Shown in pieces: positions 46,201-59,324 of a stretch of 64,000 nucleotides of DNA. The stretch comes from Atopsyche davidsoni (Eukaryota; Arthropoda; Insecta; Trichoptera; Hydrobiosidae): positions 13,547,501-13,611,500 of the forward strand of contig JAILWY010000016.1 of the NCBI GenBank assembly GCA_022113835.1, written 5' to 3'. The notes under the pieces were generated by a model that ran no database searches, was not told the DNA's origin, and saw only the letters and a list, made by a program, of their open reading frames with translations. The translations under genes were made by a program, and so were the position numbers. How positions within the stretch are numbered: position 1 is the stretch's first letter; each line of letters opens with the position of its first letter.

Positions 46201-49200
46201 TTGATTTGACGTTTTTTATGGACAATGTCAGAAACTTTGTTTAAATATTATAAGTTTACAAAACAAAGTAATGTCTGTAAAGTTCGTAAAGTTGAATTGT
46301 TTTTCAATAAGATGACCGATTATTTTTAGATGAATCACATTTTCTTTGTTCAACGTAGTATTCAGAGCTTTAAACTAAAAATCGCTCGAATGAAGTAAAA
46401 TCTGCAAAGCAGGTCCCCGTTGGTTGCATTGAAATAAGCATGGAATGTCAAAACAAACATTGAACAACTCTCTATGTCGCACTCCCATGTCCCGATCCCA
46501 TAAATATGGCCCCAATACCGAGACCAAAACATTGGAATAAGATTATAGAAATAACGCGGCGTAATACTTGAGAAGCAGATATTTATTGACTAGAAGACAG
46601 CTCTTTTATACTCGATAGAGTAAGACCAAAAAATACCTTGGATGATTGGTTGGAAAACTATTATCAAGACTATGCGTATAAATATTATTTTAAATTATTT
46701 TTATAACAAATTTACGATGTGAATAATTTGAAATAATTGCGATTATAAAATCACAATATTATAATAGGCTCTTATTTTTGTGAATATATCTATGTATAAT
46801 ATTCGTTTAATGAGGCTCATGGCATACATAAGATATTCAAGAACCAGCTCGCCGTCGCTGCCTCGGATCTGAATATTTGAATATCTCGTACGAGGGAAAC
46901 TCAGCGGCCAGGAGGGACATTCTGCGATTCGCAACCATACTAACTTTTACTTAATAACCTCCGACAAACTTCGACATAAATAAATATATGAAATGCAATA
47001 CATGCAAACACAGAAAAATCTTATCCACTAAAATGATAATCGTGATTTTTAGTTGTACAAACGACGTAATGACGAATTTATATATTAAACTTGTATTATT
47101 TGCTGTTGTTCTATGTTGTTTGAGACGAATCTTCTATATCATCTGGATTTACTTGTAGCCTTTTTAGGAGAACATTTTTTTTTCGTTTTTATTTTACAAG
47201 CAAAAGACATTGAAGCTCGTATATACTGAGCAAAGAGCCCACAGTATTCGAAGAATAAGAATTCTCATTCTTTCAAAAAATAAAGCAAGTATTTATTTAT
47301 TGGCTGTTCGATTTTTAATGAACAAGGTCATCCGCATTGCGAGCGACAGTGAATCTAATGTTGCTATTCTGTATTGACTTCCCCGCGTGTGTACGCCGGC
47401 ATGTGAAGGCTCGATACGCTTCAGGGCTGATATTCAGTTCTTCAGGTCGTCCGACGCGGAGACAGTTCCAATATGAGCTCATTAAAAACTTAGATTGGCC
47501 GAAGCACCAACAAAGCCGCAAAGCAGCGGCCTTCGGTCGGGCGACAGATTATATTCCCAGATACGACGGTTTCATTATATATTGATATTGCTAAAGGCTT
47601 TATTTCACAATGAGATAAATCCAACTTCAGGAGCTTTAAGCTTACTCTAAAACTGATTTAATCTGTTCTTAAAACATGCAATCTTTAATATGAAAAAATG
47701 TTAATATAAATAGTAACAATTAATATATTATCAAAACCTTTTATTTGCAGATTCTCTTGTAACAACGAAATAACGATAACACTTAAAATTGTATTTTTTT
47801 TAGTCCACAATCTGGTCTATTGGTTTCAAAATGCTTAAAAACCCTGATTTTTACTAAAGCGAAAATCCGGCAGCAATCTTTAAGCTTTGAGGTTTTGAAA
47901 AATCTTCTTTAATTATGCGACCATGTCATTCGTGATACCTATTATTCAACACCAAAGTTGCTTTTTTTCCAATCTTAAATTCTTATTTATACTGAGGTAT
48001 CATGACATTTAAGTCAGTGGTGCCTCTTGATCCGGTCTCTTTTTCTTTAACGTCGGCACGTTCATACCGGCCTATACTTAACTCCACTGTTTTATATCAA
48101 AGATGTAAATTGTGGTATCTGGTCGTTCTGTCTATTATTTTATTTTGTGCACTGAAAAGAAACAGGCTTGTCCGAAGCCAAGAAATAGACTGTGTCAATG
48201 TAGTCATTTACTCACAAGTCTAGTTTATGTGGCCATAAATAAATAGATCGAAAATAGTCGGTGAAATTCCAAAATTAATAAAAATTGTAAAAAATAAATT
48301 GAAATGCCATTTTGGCTTTTTCAATTGTAAACATGATTCTTTTTTGTATAAAATATTTCAATGAAATATCAGAAATGCGTTGCTATTTGAGAAATGTAAA
48401 ATACACGAGTAAATCGGTTTCATGAAGAGTTGAATTAATATTTCAAGATATTTGTCTTCGTCTGACACTCAGTGTAACAGCCATGTGCTATGAATATACA
48501 TATCAGTAGAAAACGATCCATCGTGTCACGAATTAACATTCTCACGACCTTTACAAAGTTATTTTAAATGTAATTTAATCATTCATTCATTTTTTTAAAA
48601 ATGATTAAAGTGTGATAAATTCTTAAAACTTGAAAAACATTTATTTTTGGTATGTTGCAAAGTGAGACATTATGCACGTCTCCAGAAGTTTCCAGACAAC
48701 ACGCGAGACACTTTCTCGTAATTCATTTTTTGCACACTCATATTTAAAATTCTTTAAAAACCTGCAGCTTTCTGAAAAAATTGTTAGTTTTTCAAAATAT
48801 TTAAAAAATACTGTATTTTAATATTGCCCTCAGTTAGTTTGTACATATCTTTATAAATATCTATATTTACCTGTTCCAGATGTCGACCAATATTAAAATT
48901 TGTTACTCTCAGAGCTCAATGAGTTCAAAATTCTGTAAATAATTTAACCTGATTCATTTATTTCAAAGCCTAAATTCACATGCATATTTCTTAATTATCA
49001 TAAATTAGACATGCAAATTCTACTAATATTTTCAATAAAATAAATATTCTTTAAATGGTTTATTCAATCAAAGCTAACGTTTATTTTTAGGGTTTTACAA
49101 TATTTGTACGATGACAATCCTTTCTCTACTAAAGCTTCATAAAATACGAACAGGCATCAAAAGGTGGTAGCTTTCATCAATTACACTTTTGCATTTTTTT

Positions 49201-49498
49201 CAATATTTATACAAAATTACTTGAATCTTTAGTGAGTCTCTTTGTGAGTGAGTAATCTTTAGTATACTCTGAAAAAAAAACTTTATGTTACCATTGAATT
49301 TTCAAAAATCAATATATCGAGGGAAAATAAATACAGAACTTTTTGCCCCGAGTCTCGTGGTGAGGCTAAGGTGAAGAAAACAAAATTAATATCATAAAAA
49401 ACAAACTAATTCAAATAATAATCCACCTGGTGTATCAAGAATCAACGTTTCTTCAAAATGTAAGATGTGAATCTCCATCACCCTTCTACAATATTTAT
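43260..49498. other. Gene-free AT-rich stretch
   Basis: GC-richer patches lie at about 44140-44420, 46380-46560, 46830-46930 and 47330-47560. The region 44430-46370 is an almost featureless AT-rich block. Short open frames crossing the patches carry no recognisable domain. I see no gene. Confidence 0.35.
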
Positions 49499-49522
49499 CA
49501 TAGTATTCTTAAGAATACTATG
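49499..49522. repeat. Perfect 24-bp palindrome
   Basis: CATAGTATTCTT is followed directly by its exact complement AAGAATACTATG, with no spacer. Confidence 0.75.
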
Positions 49523-49974
49523 TTATGTCGTATATTTAGATGCACACTGTTAGAAAAATAATTTAATGGTTTTTTATTTACTTTTTTAAAAATTCTGCAT
49601 AGTTACAATGAGACGATAATATTTTTAGACGAAAAAAAAATTATATCTAGTTTTTAAGCTATTTTTTTTAATACAGAATAACTTTTTAGCTTGCAGCGAT
49701 AAAAAAAATACTTGGACTGAATGATTTCAAACTTTGAGCTGTCATACACGCTCTCTATAAGCGAGTCTAAAATGCAATAAGTTCATGTATTAACTGTTTC
49801 GAAATCAGTTTAAATAGATGACTGAAAACTAAAAATTCCAGAAGACTCCTCTTTAATAAATTACACGAACAATTAAAAGAATTTTTGAAACGAAAAGTGT
49901 TTAACTTGTTAAAAATCCGGTTAAACAGAGTAGCGGCAGGTTCATCTGGACTTCAATATATATTTATAAGCCGC

Positions 49975-50310
49975 AAAAGGGGCGCCAGCGAGCGGAGCCG
50001 ACAATGCAATTTATAATCGTCACTGTTCGTAATCTACACAAGGAATAATTTACAATAAAGATACAAGCGCGAGGTTCACTGGTCGCTTTTTGTATTGTGG
50101 AACCTCCGACCATCGCCGAGACATCAATAAGTCGGCTTTTCTCGGCCCCGCTCGGAAAGCTTCGGAAAAGCTCGGCGTGTCATACTGAGCCCCGTGATGT
50201 ACGCGTCAGTGTGCCCGCGACCGCCGAAGAGGCTGCGTCTGAGGCTCGTTCCGCGCGTTGGGAAAAGTGAAATTAGCGATTTTGACAGTCGGATGAATCG
50301 GTATTGAGGG
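49975..50310 (+). promoter_or_regulatory. Large CpG-containing GC-rich block, possible promoter
   Basis: This is the longest GC-rich block in the window, with many CpGs. An initiator-like TCAGTG has its A at 50208. The block precedes about 400 bp of moderate composition and then an ATG with a strong donor (50726-50769), the layout of a promoter, 5' leader and first coding exon. No TATA box is evident. It could equally be an enhancer-type island. Confidence 0.4.
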
Positions 50311-50725
50311 TCGGTAATGTAGCGCTCTGTAAAAGTGATAGCTGTCGTCTAGAGTAGACTGTGGACGGACACTGAAACACTGCTAAATGTGTTATGCAGT
50401 CAAATTAATGATTGACAGTGTCAAAAACAACATGGAATTGTGTGTGATTTAAAAACCTTAATTATACATTTAAAAAATTTACGTTTTAAGAAAATTGTGA
50501 ACAGTTATCATCGCGGCTTTGAATGTTAAATATATAAACATTTTTGTTGAGCGTGTTTAATTACTAATAAAATTTTCATTTAAATAGTTTGTCCAGTTTG
50601 AGTATTTGAAAGTTGGTTTATAGAATAAGTTATTTAAGCAAATAAACTTTGTAATGAGTGTCGAGAAATCTGTCTAATTAACAGTTTCTTGAGTGGCGCA
50701 AAGTTCTCGGCTGGGGGATGTTGAA

Positions 50726-50769
50726 ATGAATTCCAAAGTCGGAACTTTCACTTTCGGAGTCAATCATAG
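50726..50769 (+). CDS. Candidate first coding exon of an unrecognised gene
   Basis: The ATG at 50726 (context TTGAAATGA) starts MNSKVGTFTFGVNH, and the exon ends CATAG before a near-consensus donor GTAAGTAAG, leaving two bases of the next codon. A GC-rich, possibly promoter-bearing block lies upstream (49975-50310). The nearer upstream ATGs, such as ATG-TTG-AAA-TGA just before it, give only tiny frames. No downstream exon is visible in the remaining 13 kb, so the first intron would be long. I do not recognise the peptide. Fourteen codons are too few to prove coding; a non-coding first exon with this donor is also possible. Confidence 0.35.
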
Positions 50770-53700
50770 GTAAGTAAGTTTCCGCTTCATCCAATTAGAA
50801 TAGACGGACTGCCGCCGACTCTCACCGTACCTGCATTATTCGGCGTTTGCCAACTGAAATAAAGTGTTTAGACTATCAAACCTAATAATATCACCAAAAA
50901 AATTCAGTCTTTACAATTACACGTCATTTTGGAAGCTTTCTTTTTTAGTGTACATTCAAGAGTATTTGTACATTTGTAAAGAATATGAAAAAATACTCTT
51001 TACGCTTAAACATTTTCTTTTTAGTTTTGAGAAATCAGTCAAATATTTTAAATCACACATGTATGTTAAAAGTTATTGCAAATTTGTATATTTTTAACCA
51101 TTTCACGTTACCATCTAGTTAAAAATACAAACCATTAATTATTGGTGAATTTAATGACATTTTTATACGGGCAAATTCTTTCAAATACTCAAATCAACAC
51201 TTGTGTTTGCATTTTTGGTATGAATTATAAAGAACTGAAATTAATTCCAAAAACAGGCTAAAACAGGTATTTTTACAATGACTCAGTGACCATTATTTTT
51301 GATCATGAGTAAAAAAACCTGAAAAATTAAAAAAATTCCCTTAATGGTAAAGGTCCTAAAGAAATTATAAGATGTGTTAACCTTACCACGGGGTTGGTAA
51401 AACAAGCGGAGAATTTCCGTCAGTATGAAGATTCTTCAAACAGCCGCACAAGCCACAAAACCTCCGCTTTCTCCCATAAATGAAACCTTCAGCCCCTAAC
51501 AAGAAACTCTAAAATATCTCTCGTCTTCTACTAGACCTCCCATACCTGCTACTCTACATTGCCAAGATCGTCACAAGCTTTGCAATCGAGACTGTTAGGG
51601 ACGGGATGATATTTCATTGAACTTTAAAAACATAATGAAAAACTCTCGGATCTGGGATCACCGCGTTCACTTTATGAAATTTTGATGTTTCGGTCCCGAT
51701 CTAGTGCTATCATCAGGAATTTTTAATCCATGATATAGGCCCCAGCACAAGAGACTTTCTATGAAAAAACGTAATGTTGCACGCGATAATGGAGTGTTTA
51801 TGACATGCGTTTGCCTTCAAATCATAATTTATTAATCTATTTTTAGTAACTATAATCAAGCAACACGAGTACTGCGAAATTAATCGATCTTGAATTTTAT
51901 TTCATCATAAATGGTTCCTTTTTATTGAATTTTTATATTCTTCAATAAATTTAATAGATTAATAAAGTATATTCAATTTATTTATGATATTTTCAATTAA
52001 AAAAATCTCTAAATTAAATCAGAGAGCATCATCTTTGTAATAACTAGCGTTTATTACATAATGACCACAGAAGCTTTTGTAGTCTCAACTATCCATTTAA
52101 TATTTTAAGAATCGTTATCTAACCCAATATTTTAGAATAAGTTCAATTTTGGTAAAATACCTTCTATAATATTAACGTACTTACTTTTAGAAATTTATAG
52201 GATTTATAAGAAATAAATTACCAATTAAAGAATAAAATATTCATAATTAATTTATAAAATCTGACCTTTTTACTTATTAATTTAAAAGTTATAAATTGAC
52301 AAATATTTAAAAGAATAAAAAAATACTGTCTCAAACATTAAAAGAAAAAATAATATTTTTTTATAATTATACCGGTAAATAAAAGTGATAAAAATAATTG
52401 CTTAATCTTTTAATTTTTTACAAGTTTGTATTGATTATCTTTAATGTAAATGCAAATTACAAATATAAAGAAAAATAAAAGAACCGTTAACTTGAGTTCT
52501 ACGAGCACAAAGGAGTTTTACTTTTCCCGATTCAGCATTCTAAACCAAACCCCTAAACCTCTGTCAGAAATCGATTTACTTTGCCGAAATACTAGAAGCT
52601 ATATAATTATTAGTTATGTAAGAACGTTAAATCGTTTACTCATGTACTGAGAGTAATCGATCACTAGACAGTTTAATATTCTTTATTATGGCTTAAACAA
52701 ACCATAGGTCTTTTGTCTACAATTTCATTTATTTAAATAATACGATGAATTATCGTAATTAATAGGATGAAATTATCTTTGAAATGACAATTATTTTGTG
52801 ATTAATTTAAAAAGTCTCTTGATAAGCTGGTCTGCGCTGGGCGTATATATTTTCATACCCTATTGCTCACGGATGTGTTCGGACAGTCAGGATGTTTGTT
52901 TCCATAGTCTTTTATAACAATTGAGATATAAAATTAATTAAATTATAAAGACTTCAAAACATGAATAATACTTTGTATATTTCAATTTACAATAGAGATA
53001 TTTGTTTAGACATACAATTACAATATAGGTGAATACAATCAACGATTAACGAGACTTCTGATATTTTCCCCGGGGGCGGTTAAAGCTCTTCGACATTGAA
53101 AGTTTCAATAAAACAAATAGGTTTGACGATTCTTATAGAAGCCGAAAGAGATAACACCGCCTAATTTTAAAAAATCTTCGTGTATTTATATTTAAAAATA
53201 CCTGTTGTACGATTATAACATAAATCATTAGAAAAAAGTCGTCAAAATAAAATATTAAAGACATGAAATAAAACGTCATGTAGTCATATTAAAGATTGAT
53301 GAATTTTTAGAATAAAGGACTCGAGAAGACGAAACAATTGTAATTAATTCATTAGAAATAATAACATTTTTTTTAATTGATAAAAAAAATGATTGGTTCA
53401 ATGTTCTGCAAAATAAACTTAAAACAACTCCACGTCAAACTATTTGTTATACTTCAAAGCCGAAGGACAGTTACGAATAGACGATTATTAAAAATTTCGT
53501 CGCCGCTTAACTTTGTAGCTATCCATATTTTTTTGATTTAATCAAATACATTTCATCGGTGATTTGTCAAAAGTAATTAAAAAGCATTACTTCCGAATAT
53601 TTTGCTCATCCAATTTGCTCGATTCAATGGCCTTAATTACTGAAGGTCCGATTTTATCCGCAATTTCTGTCTTCTGATTTGATTCCCCGATTCCGTATTT

Positions 53701-54978
53701 CCTTTCAATCGATCACGGCCAGGGAGCCCCGCGCGGGTGACTTGCAGGAACGCCAAATACGATCATCAACTCGTGACGTTTGCGTTTACAAAAATAATCT
53801 CCAACCTCCATCCGCTTAGGCAAAAACCTAAAAATACTATTTCTTCTATCTGCGACGATCATAATTCAATTTTTTTTTTTCAAAATCTGAATTCCTAGAT
53901 ATCTGCGGGTGATATTTATTTCAGCTTAGTATAATATTTTTATCTTCATCATCATAGATATTGATAATTCAGATTTCAATAATATAGCTGAAATAGTAGT
54001 AAAAATTTTTATAAGCTCTATTTTCTTAAATATAAAAACATTAAAAATAATCATATAGCGTACGTCTCTTATTCGTATATATATTTACATAAATTTTAGT
54101 TATTTAATAAAAAATAAAAATATATATTAGAAGTTTATGAAGTATTAGAGTTTCTAATACGTTTCAAAGAAATTGCCACATTATAGTATAAATCAATAAC
54201 AAACAATAAGAAACAAAGGGTATTTAAATGCTACTTTTAAAAAAATCTAACTTATTTTACTTTTATATTCTCTGATTAATGCAATCTTCTATTCCTCAAA
54301 ATCACCATTTCATCCATTAACATCGGAGCTGAGAGCTTTTGTCCCGAGGCCACCCAGAGCTTATGCAAAACTAACATCGATGTACCTCTTATGCAGACTT
54401 GGAAAACTTTTTTTTTGTTTCTCATTAAACTTTCATAGCCTTCGTGGTAGACGCAAATACTTAAATCTGCACGACAGGCGGAGGAGTTTCTACGGCTCAT
54501 TTTATTTCCAATGACGACCATAAAGTTTCAGCGGATGTATTGAAGCGGAGAGGAGACCCGAATTTATTAATATATGCCGTTAAAACGTTTATTTATGAAG
54601 ACAACTTTGAAATTATTGAATTTTAAATGCTGAAGAAAATTATAATTTCGCCAAATAGGCCGGTATTTGAAACTTTATTGCTTCAAATTATTCAAACTGA
54701 ATTTATTCGTAAAAAACGTTAGATATTTTACTAATTTAACGTGTAAATTGTTAGTATTTGAGAGTTGTTATTTCTCACTTTTACGTAATAAATCTTTTCT
54801 TTCAGTATTTCAGATGAGGATTTGTTCTTTTTTTAAAAGGTTTTAAAAAAATTACTCTTTCCGGTCGAGCGAACATTGATGAAATAAAAATATATATGTC
54901 GGGCATATTAAATTTTCTTTTTCAAAACTGTTTCTTTAGATTCAAAAACACTTTTCTGATAAAAACAAGCTATATATC
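50770..54978. other. Gene-free AT-rich stretch
   Basis: GC-richer patches lie at about 51370-51560, 53040-53110, 53680-53770 and 54290-54560. A hammerhead-like motif is listed separately. The region 51900-52800 is very AT-rich and featureless. Confidence 0.35.
51683..51717 (-). repeat. Hammerhead-like motif with intact CTGATGA core, family 3
   Basis: On the minus strand: TTCCTGATGATAGCACTAGA, then TCGGGACCGAAACATC. The CTGATGA and GAAA core elements are both perfect. The block between them pairs poorly and the short stem III reads ACAT where ACGT would be self-complementary, consistent with decay of a CpG. It is probably a remnant of a Penelope-like terminal repeat. Confidence 0.45.
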
Positions 54979-55040
54979 ACAAAAATCACTAAAGTATTAA
55001 AATGTAATTCTTCCAAGTACTCTCTTTAAAAAATATTGAA
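54979..55040 (-). repeat. Dispersed repeat family 1, terminus fragment
   Basis: Reverse-orientation match: AAAAATCACTAAAGTATTAA then TTCTTCCAAGTACTCTCTTT and AAAAAATATTGA. Confidence 0.7.
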
Positions 55041-56876
55041 TACGCATAACATAACATAACATAGAATATTTAAAAAGTTGACTAGAGTAAAAACTATATA
55101 ATTTACTTAATTATATAATTTCTAAGAAGCATAACGGAAGATTTAATAAGAGGTTCTCGTATTTTGGCACCATGTCTAAGAATAATTTTTGCTTTTTGTC
55201 CAAATATCGAGTATTTAAAAGCTACTCTTCTGCTCTCAAATTTACAATAGAAATATTTTTTTTAATATCTCTGCACCGTTGCTTAGTGTGTGGAGTACTC
55301 GCTCGCTGTCCAGGAAACGTCGGATAAGGATAGAGTTTTATCGTTTTTTTTTATAATAAAAGATTAATTCCAAGTTCAGAGAGAAGAAAGACCTTTAAAA
55401 ACGCTTATGCATGTCTTCTCTGCATACAACAAGGCACACCGGAGGCGTTTTATAACCGGACACGGTCCCTTTTAATTACTTTCAACTGATTTCTTTCTTG
55501 GAAAATCATAATATGATAATTTTAAATACATAATAAATGATTCGATGGGTTTAAATATTTTGTTTTTATTTTCAATAAAAGTATTTTATTTTTATTGTTA
55601 CCAAATACTGTGGATTGTGATCACTACTATTGGAGGTATAATCATGTTAACTAGAACTAGTCAATCTCTTCCACGATACGGTACTATATAAGATATACTC
55701 GATACTAATTATATTTGTAAGTCAGTAGTGCTATTCCACCGTTATCAGAAGTTTTTTTTTGAATGCCCGATGCGGAGTGGAAAGGAAACGCCCGCCGCGG
55801 AGTTTGCCTGCAGCTGCGGAGGCCGTTATATCTGAACCGGGATCTTCATGCTTACCTGAGATATGCTATTAATGAGTTACTACCCCGAGAGCACCTGGAG
55901 CAATTCGAGTATATCTTCCCACCCAGCGAGTCCCATTGTTCTGTCGCCGCGCTACGTCTGTTCACCGCGATGTTATATGATCGTATTACTATGTCAACGG
56001 ATGTTGAAATTATCGCTTTAACTTAATCAAAACTTTCATGTTTCAAAATACACAAATGCTTTCCATAAATACAAATGTAAATTAACAAGAAAACCACTTA
56101 CATAGATTTGAATTTGAAAAATATAAATTATGAAGCGATATATTACGTTATATAATACAAATCAATTATTAACTGAGACAGGTCATTTATCTGGGACGGC
56201 TATAGGTTGACAATATGTTAGAAAGACAAAAGACCTCAAATTTTCCTCGGTTAAAAAAAATGTTAAATCCTAAAGCACAACCCTCAAGTCTTATAAAAGG
56301 TAAAGAAATATCTAATCGACAAAAGATAAGTATTTTTACAGTGCATTAAATGGCGGAAACCTGAATTTTCCAACTGAATATTTAAAACAATTTTTAATAT
56401 ATTCGTAAACGCAAATTATAAAGCTATTCTATGACTTTGAAAAATAGTATTCTTTAAACCTTTTCGTATCCTCTACAAAACGTGAGATTACGTATAAAAT
56501 ATCGAAGATCATTTTACAATAGTTGATTCAAAATTTAAGAAGTTGTTTATCTTTTTTCTCGCTTCTATGAAGTAAGCGCAATACAAGCAATTAAAAATGT
56601 TACTAATTGTTTAAATAGTTTAAATCATCAGCTAAAAATGTGTTGCTGTGGTATCCCTCAATTTCATTCAGATACTTTAAAATAATATTCTAAAAACATT
56701 TTAAAGTGACAAATGGTTCGATACAATTAGGGTGTTGTTAGTTGTAGTTATGTTTTAACTAACTTATTTTATTGTGAATTTTAAACAGTTATCATACATT
56801 CATATTTAATATCGATTCATTTCCAAGTTTTATCAAGGTAAAGAAATTCCTTTTATTGTAATGGCTACATACTTAC
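55041..56876. other. Gene-free stretch with one GC-richer open patch
   Basis: 55763-56026 (+) is an 87-codon open frame with near-even base composition and residues such as LHAYLRYAINELLPREHLEQ. I recognise no family and see no splice sites, so I do not call it a gene. The rest is AT-rich. Confidence 0.3.
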
Positions 56877-57019
56877 CCCTGGGGTGGCTGAAGTGAAGTG
56901 GTTTTTTGTGGGATTTTCTTGCGCGACGGTCCGACCCCTGCGGTGATTTTTTCACGTGCGGGTCCCGGTCTCGCGCGGGAGTCTGACCTGCTCACTTCGT
57001 CTCTATGATAATCTGCCAT
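56877..57019 (-). CDS. Candidate first coding exon, minus strand, unrecognised gene
   Basis: Read on the minus strand, an ATG at 57019 opens 47 codons ending in a strong donor (CAGGG followed by GTAAGTATG). The peptide is basic and Pro/Ser-rich: MADYHRDEVSRSDSRARPGP, continuing with AREKITAGVGPSRKKIPQ and ending SLQPPQ. It has the look of a disordered N-terminus. The frame stays open 14 codons upstream of the ATG before a TAA. The patch is much more GC-rich than its surroundings, which lowers stop frequency and weakens the argument. No partner exon was identified toward lower coordinates. No family recognised. Confidence 0.35.
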
Positions 57020-57222
57020 GAATTCGTTTTTCTTCTCCACATGTGCCAGCAAAAAGTATCCTTATCCTTTATTCAGCACTTTTACAACACAATCACATTA
57101 GTTTTATTATATTTATCTTACCAATGCTTAATAATTTTTTTTTAACAATAAATTAAAGATGCTAAATTTTTAATGAAAATTAACAGAATGCGAAATTATT
57201 ATAATAAATATACATTGAGGTA

Positions 57223-57336
57223 TTCAATATGTTTGACAGAGAGTACTTGGTGGAATTCCACTATAATATTTTTAATAAAATACTTGAGTGATTTTTCCGC
57301 TCAAGTTCTTCTCAAGACTCAGTTTGATAACAACTT
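57223..57336 (+). repeat. Dispersed repeat family 1 copy
   Basis: The forward terminus (TCAATATGTTTGACAGAGAG, TACTTGGTGGAATTCCA) is followed by AAATACTTGAGTGATTTTTC. It is truncated after CAGTTTGATAAC, just inside the hammerhead-like core. Confidence 0.75.
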
Positions 57337-59324
57337 GATCAGTAGACACAAACATTATTTATGAAAAAATAACGTTGACTACTTTAAATTTGATGCAAAT
57401 TTTTACATTAAAAAATAGGTTACCTCAAGTAATAAAACCAAACCAAAGTTATATTATATTAATGTTTGTAAACAATCTCGTTATTAAAAAACAAACAATT
57501 TGGTGTTCCTGAAAGAAAGAATCTAATAAAATGTAAATTAAAAAAATGAGTTATGAGTTAATCTTGGCATATTTGTTTGAAGTTTTTTTTGTGTCTATGA
57601 GTTAGTAGAGTAACATAATACAAAAGTGAAGATTAATTATTTTTCATAAACGAATAGGTTTTCGAAATATTGTGAAGCCATTTAAAATAGGAGTGAATTT
57701 AGCAATAATTTAAACAGGATATTTTTTTTAAAAACCTGGAAACATGGTAAGTCGACTATTTTATTACTACGTACTTTCATATTTTGCATTGGACACGTTA
57801 TATTAATGACGTGAAAATATGAAAAATTACGCTTTCAAAAGATATTCAGTTTGCTATGTTTTTTTTAGACACCTTTTATCAATGACATAAGATGATGGAG
57901 AGTACGGCGAATGAAGGATGGATGCGCCGAGAGCAGGAGCGGGTCCATCGAGCATGTTGAAAGGCCGGAATTCTTCCTTTGTAGGACCATATTCTTTCAT
58001 TTTCGCTCCCATGACCATTGGCCAATGGGTAAAGTTAGAAAGCGTATTTATAAAAATGCGGCATATCGAAAACATTTATAATAATGGGAATATTGGAACA
58101 TGATTTATTGAGGGGCGATTTTTATAATCACTTTGTCTCCAGAGAGCAATGAGCAAATTTAATTTTTTTTCCAAATATCCGCTGAAAATACCAAAGTTTT
58201 TTATTAACTCGTAAATAAATTCATACCAAAGTTTCCGATTCTGAATTATTTTATTTCTAGTGACAAAAAGATATTCGCGAGCTCAAATTCTACATTTGTA
58301 AGATGTGTAATCCATATAAACATATCAATATCACAACTATCCTGCAGACGTTTTATAAATGTAAAAATTAAATTAGTTCATAGGATTGTGTTCAAATTAA
58401 ATACATCGGTTAATAAACAATACCAATGGTGGCCCCGGGCGCAAGGCTCTCTAGAGAGCTTGATTTACTGCGCGGAGTCTCGGCGTCTTCGGAGCAGCGG
58501 CTGGTCCCCATTCCACTGCTACTATATGTTCAATTTAAATGGTTATGGTAAACATTCTGAAAAACTGTCGTATCTGAGCATACAAATGATAAGCTATTGG
58601 AAAATCTAGCATATCTACTATAATAACAGCCATTGTGTGTGGGTGGGTGTGTGTGTGTGTATGTTTCATTTTTGGGTTCTCTATAGAATATCTTAAAAGA
58701 TACAACGCTGATTTTTTGCACGCAAGTTTAGTGAGATTTTCTGCAGCTATGTGCCGAATTTCAAGACGATAGGATAATATTTTCATTCATAAACTAATTA
58801 AATAAAACTATCAAATATGTTTTATGTACAAATTACATGATTCTGTTGTTCACAGCGATAATTTCAAATTTAGAATTTTTACAAAAAAACAAATTTTGAT
58901 GCTTCTTAGAAATTTTCAATTTATGTCTGCTTGACACAAGTACCAATTTTATTTTTTTTATCGAAATTGCGTTAGAAATTATTAATCACATCATTAATAA
59001 CTTAAAATGCCTCCTAAAAAAATAACACCGTTTAAGCACAGCAAACGTAATTAAAAAAGAATAGCACAATTGAACGTGATAAAGACTTCATCTAATAAAG
59101 AACAGTGCAGTGAAAGTGATTCGTTGTTTGTGACACGAAATGTGATATATCCTAGAATAGCTTTGCTTTAGAAATTAATATCCGGTTATTCCAAATATAT
59201 GTGTACAAAATGAAATAAAATATTCATCTAATTGTCAGCCAAACATATGTTCAATCACTATTGCATCGTTCATCGAATACGTCATTTTATGACGGGCTAC
59301 ATTTCTAGTTTTAAAATAATATTT
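57337..59324. other. Gene-free AT-rich stretch
   Basis: GC-richer patches lie at about 57890-58030 and 58425-58520, with a GT-rich simple repeat at 58635-58661. No gene recognised. Confidence 0.35.
58635..58661. repeat. (GT)n/(GGGT)n simple repeat
   Basis: TGTGTGTGGGTGGGTGTGTG and following GT units. Confidence 0.85.

Noticed and set aside
21303..54530. Apparent recurrence of CCATAAA (Hox/Caudal-like sites) in the GC patches
   Set aside because: A rough expectation from base composition is about fifteen occurrences on two strands, close to what I noticed, so there is no sign of enrichment.
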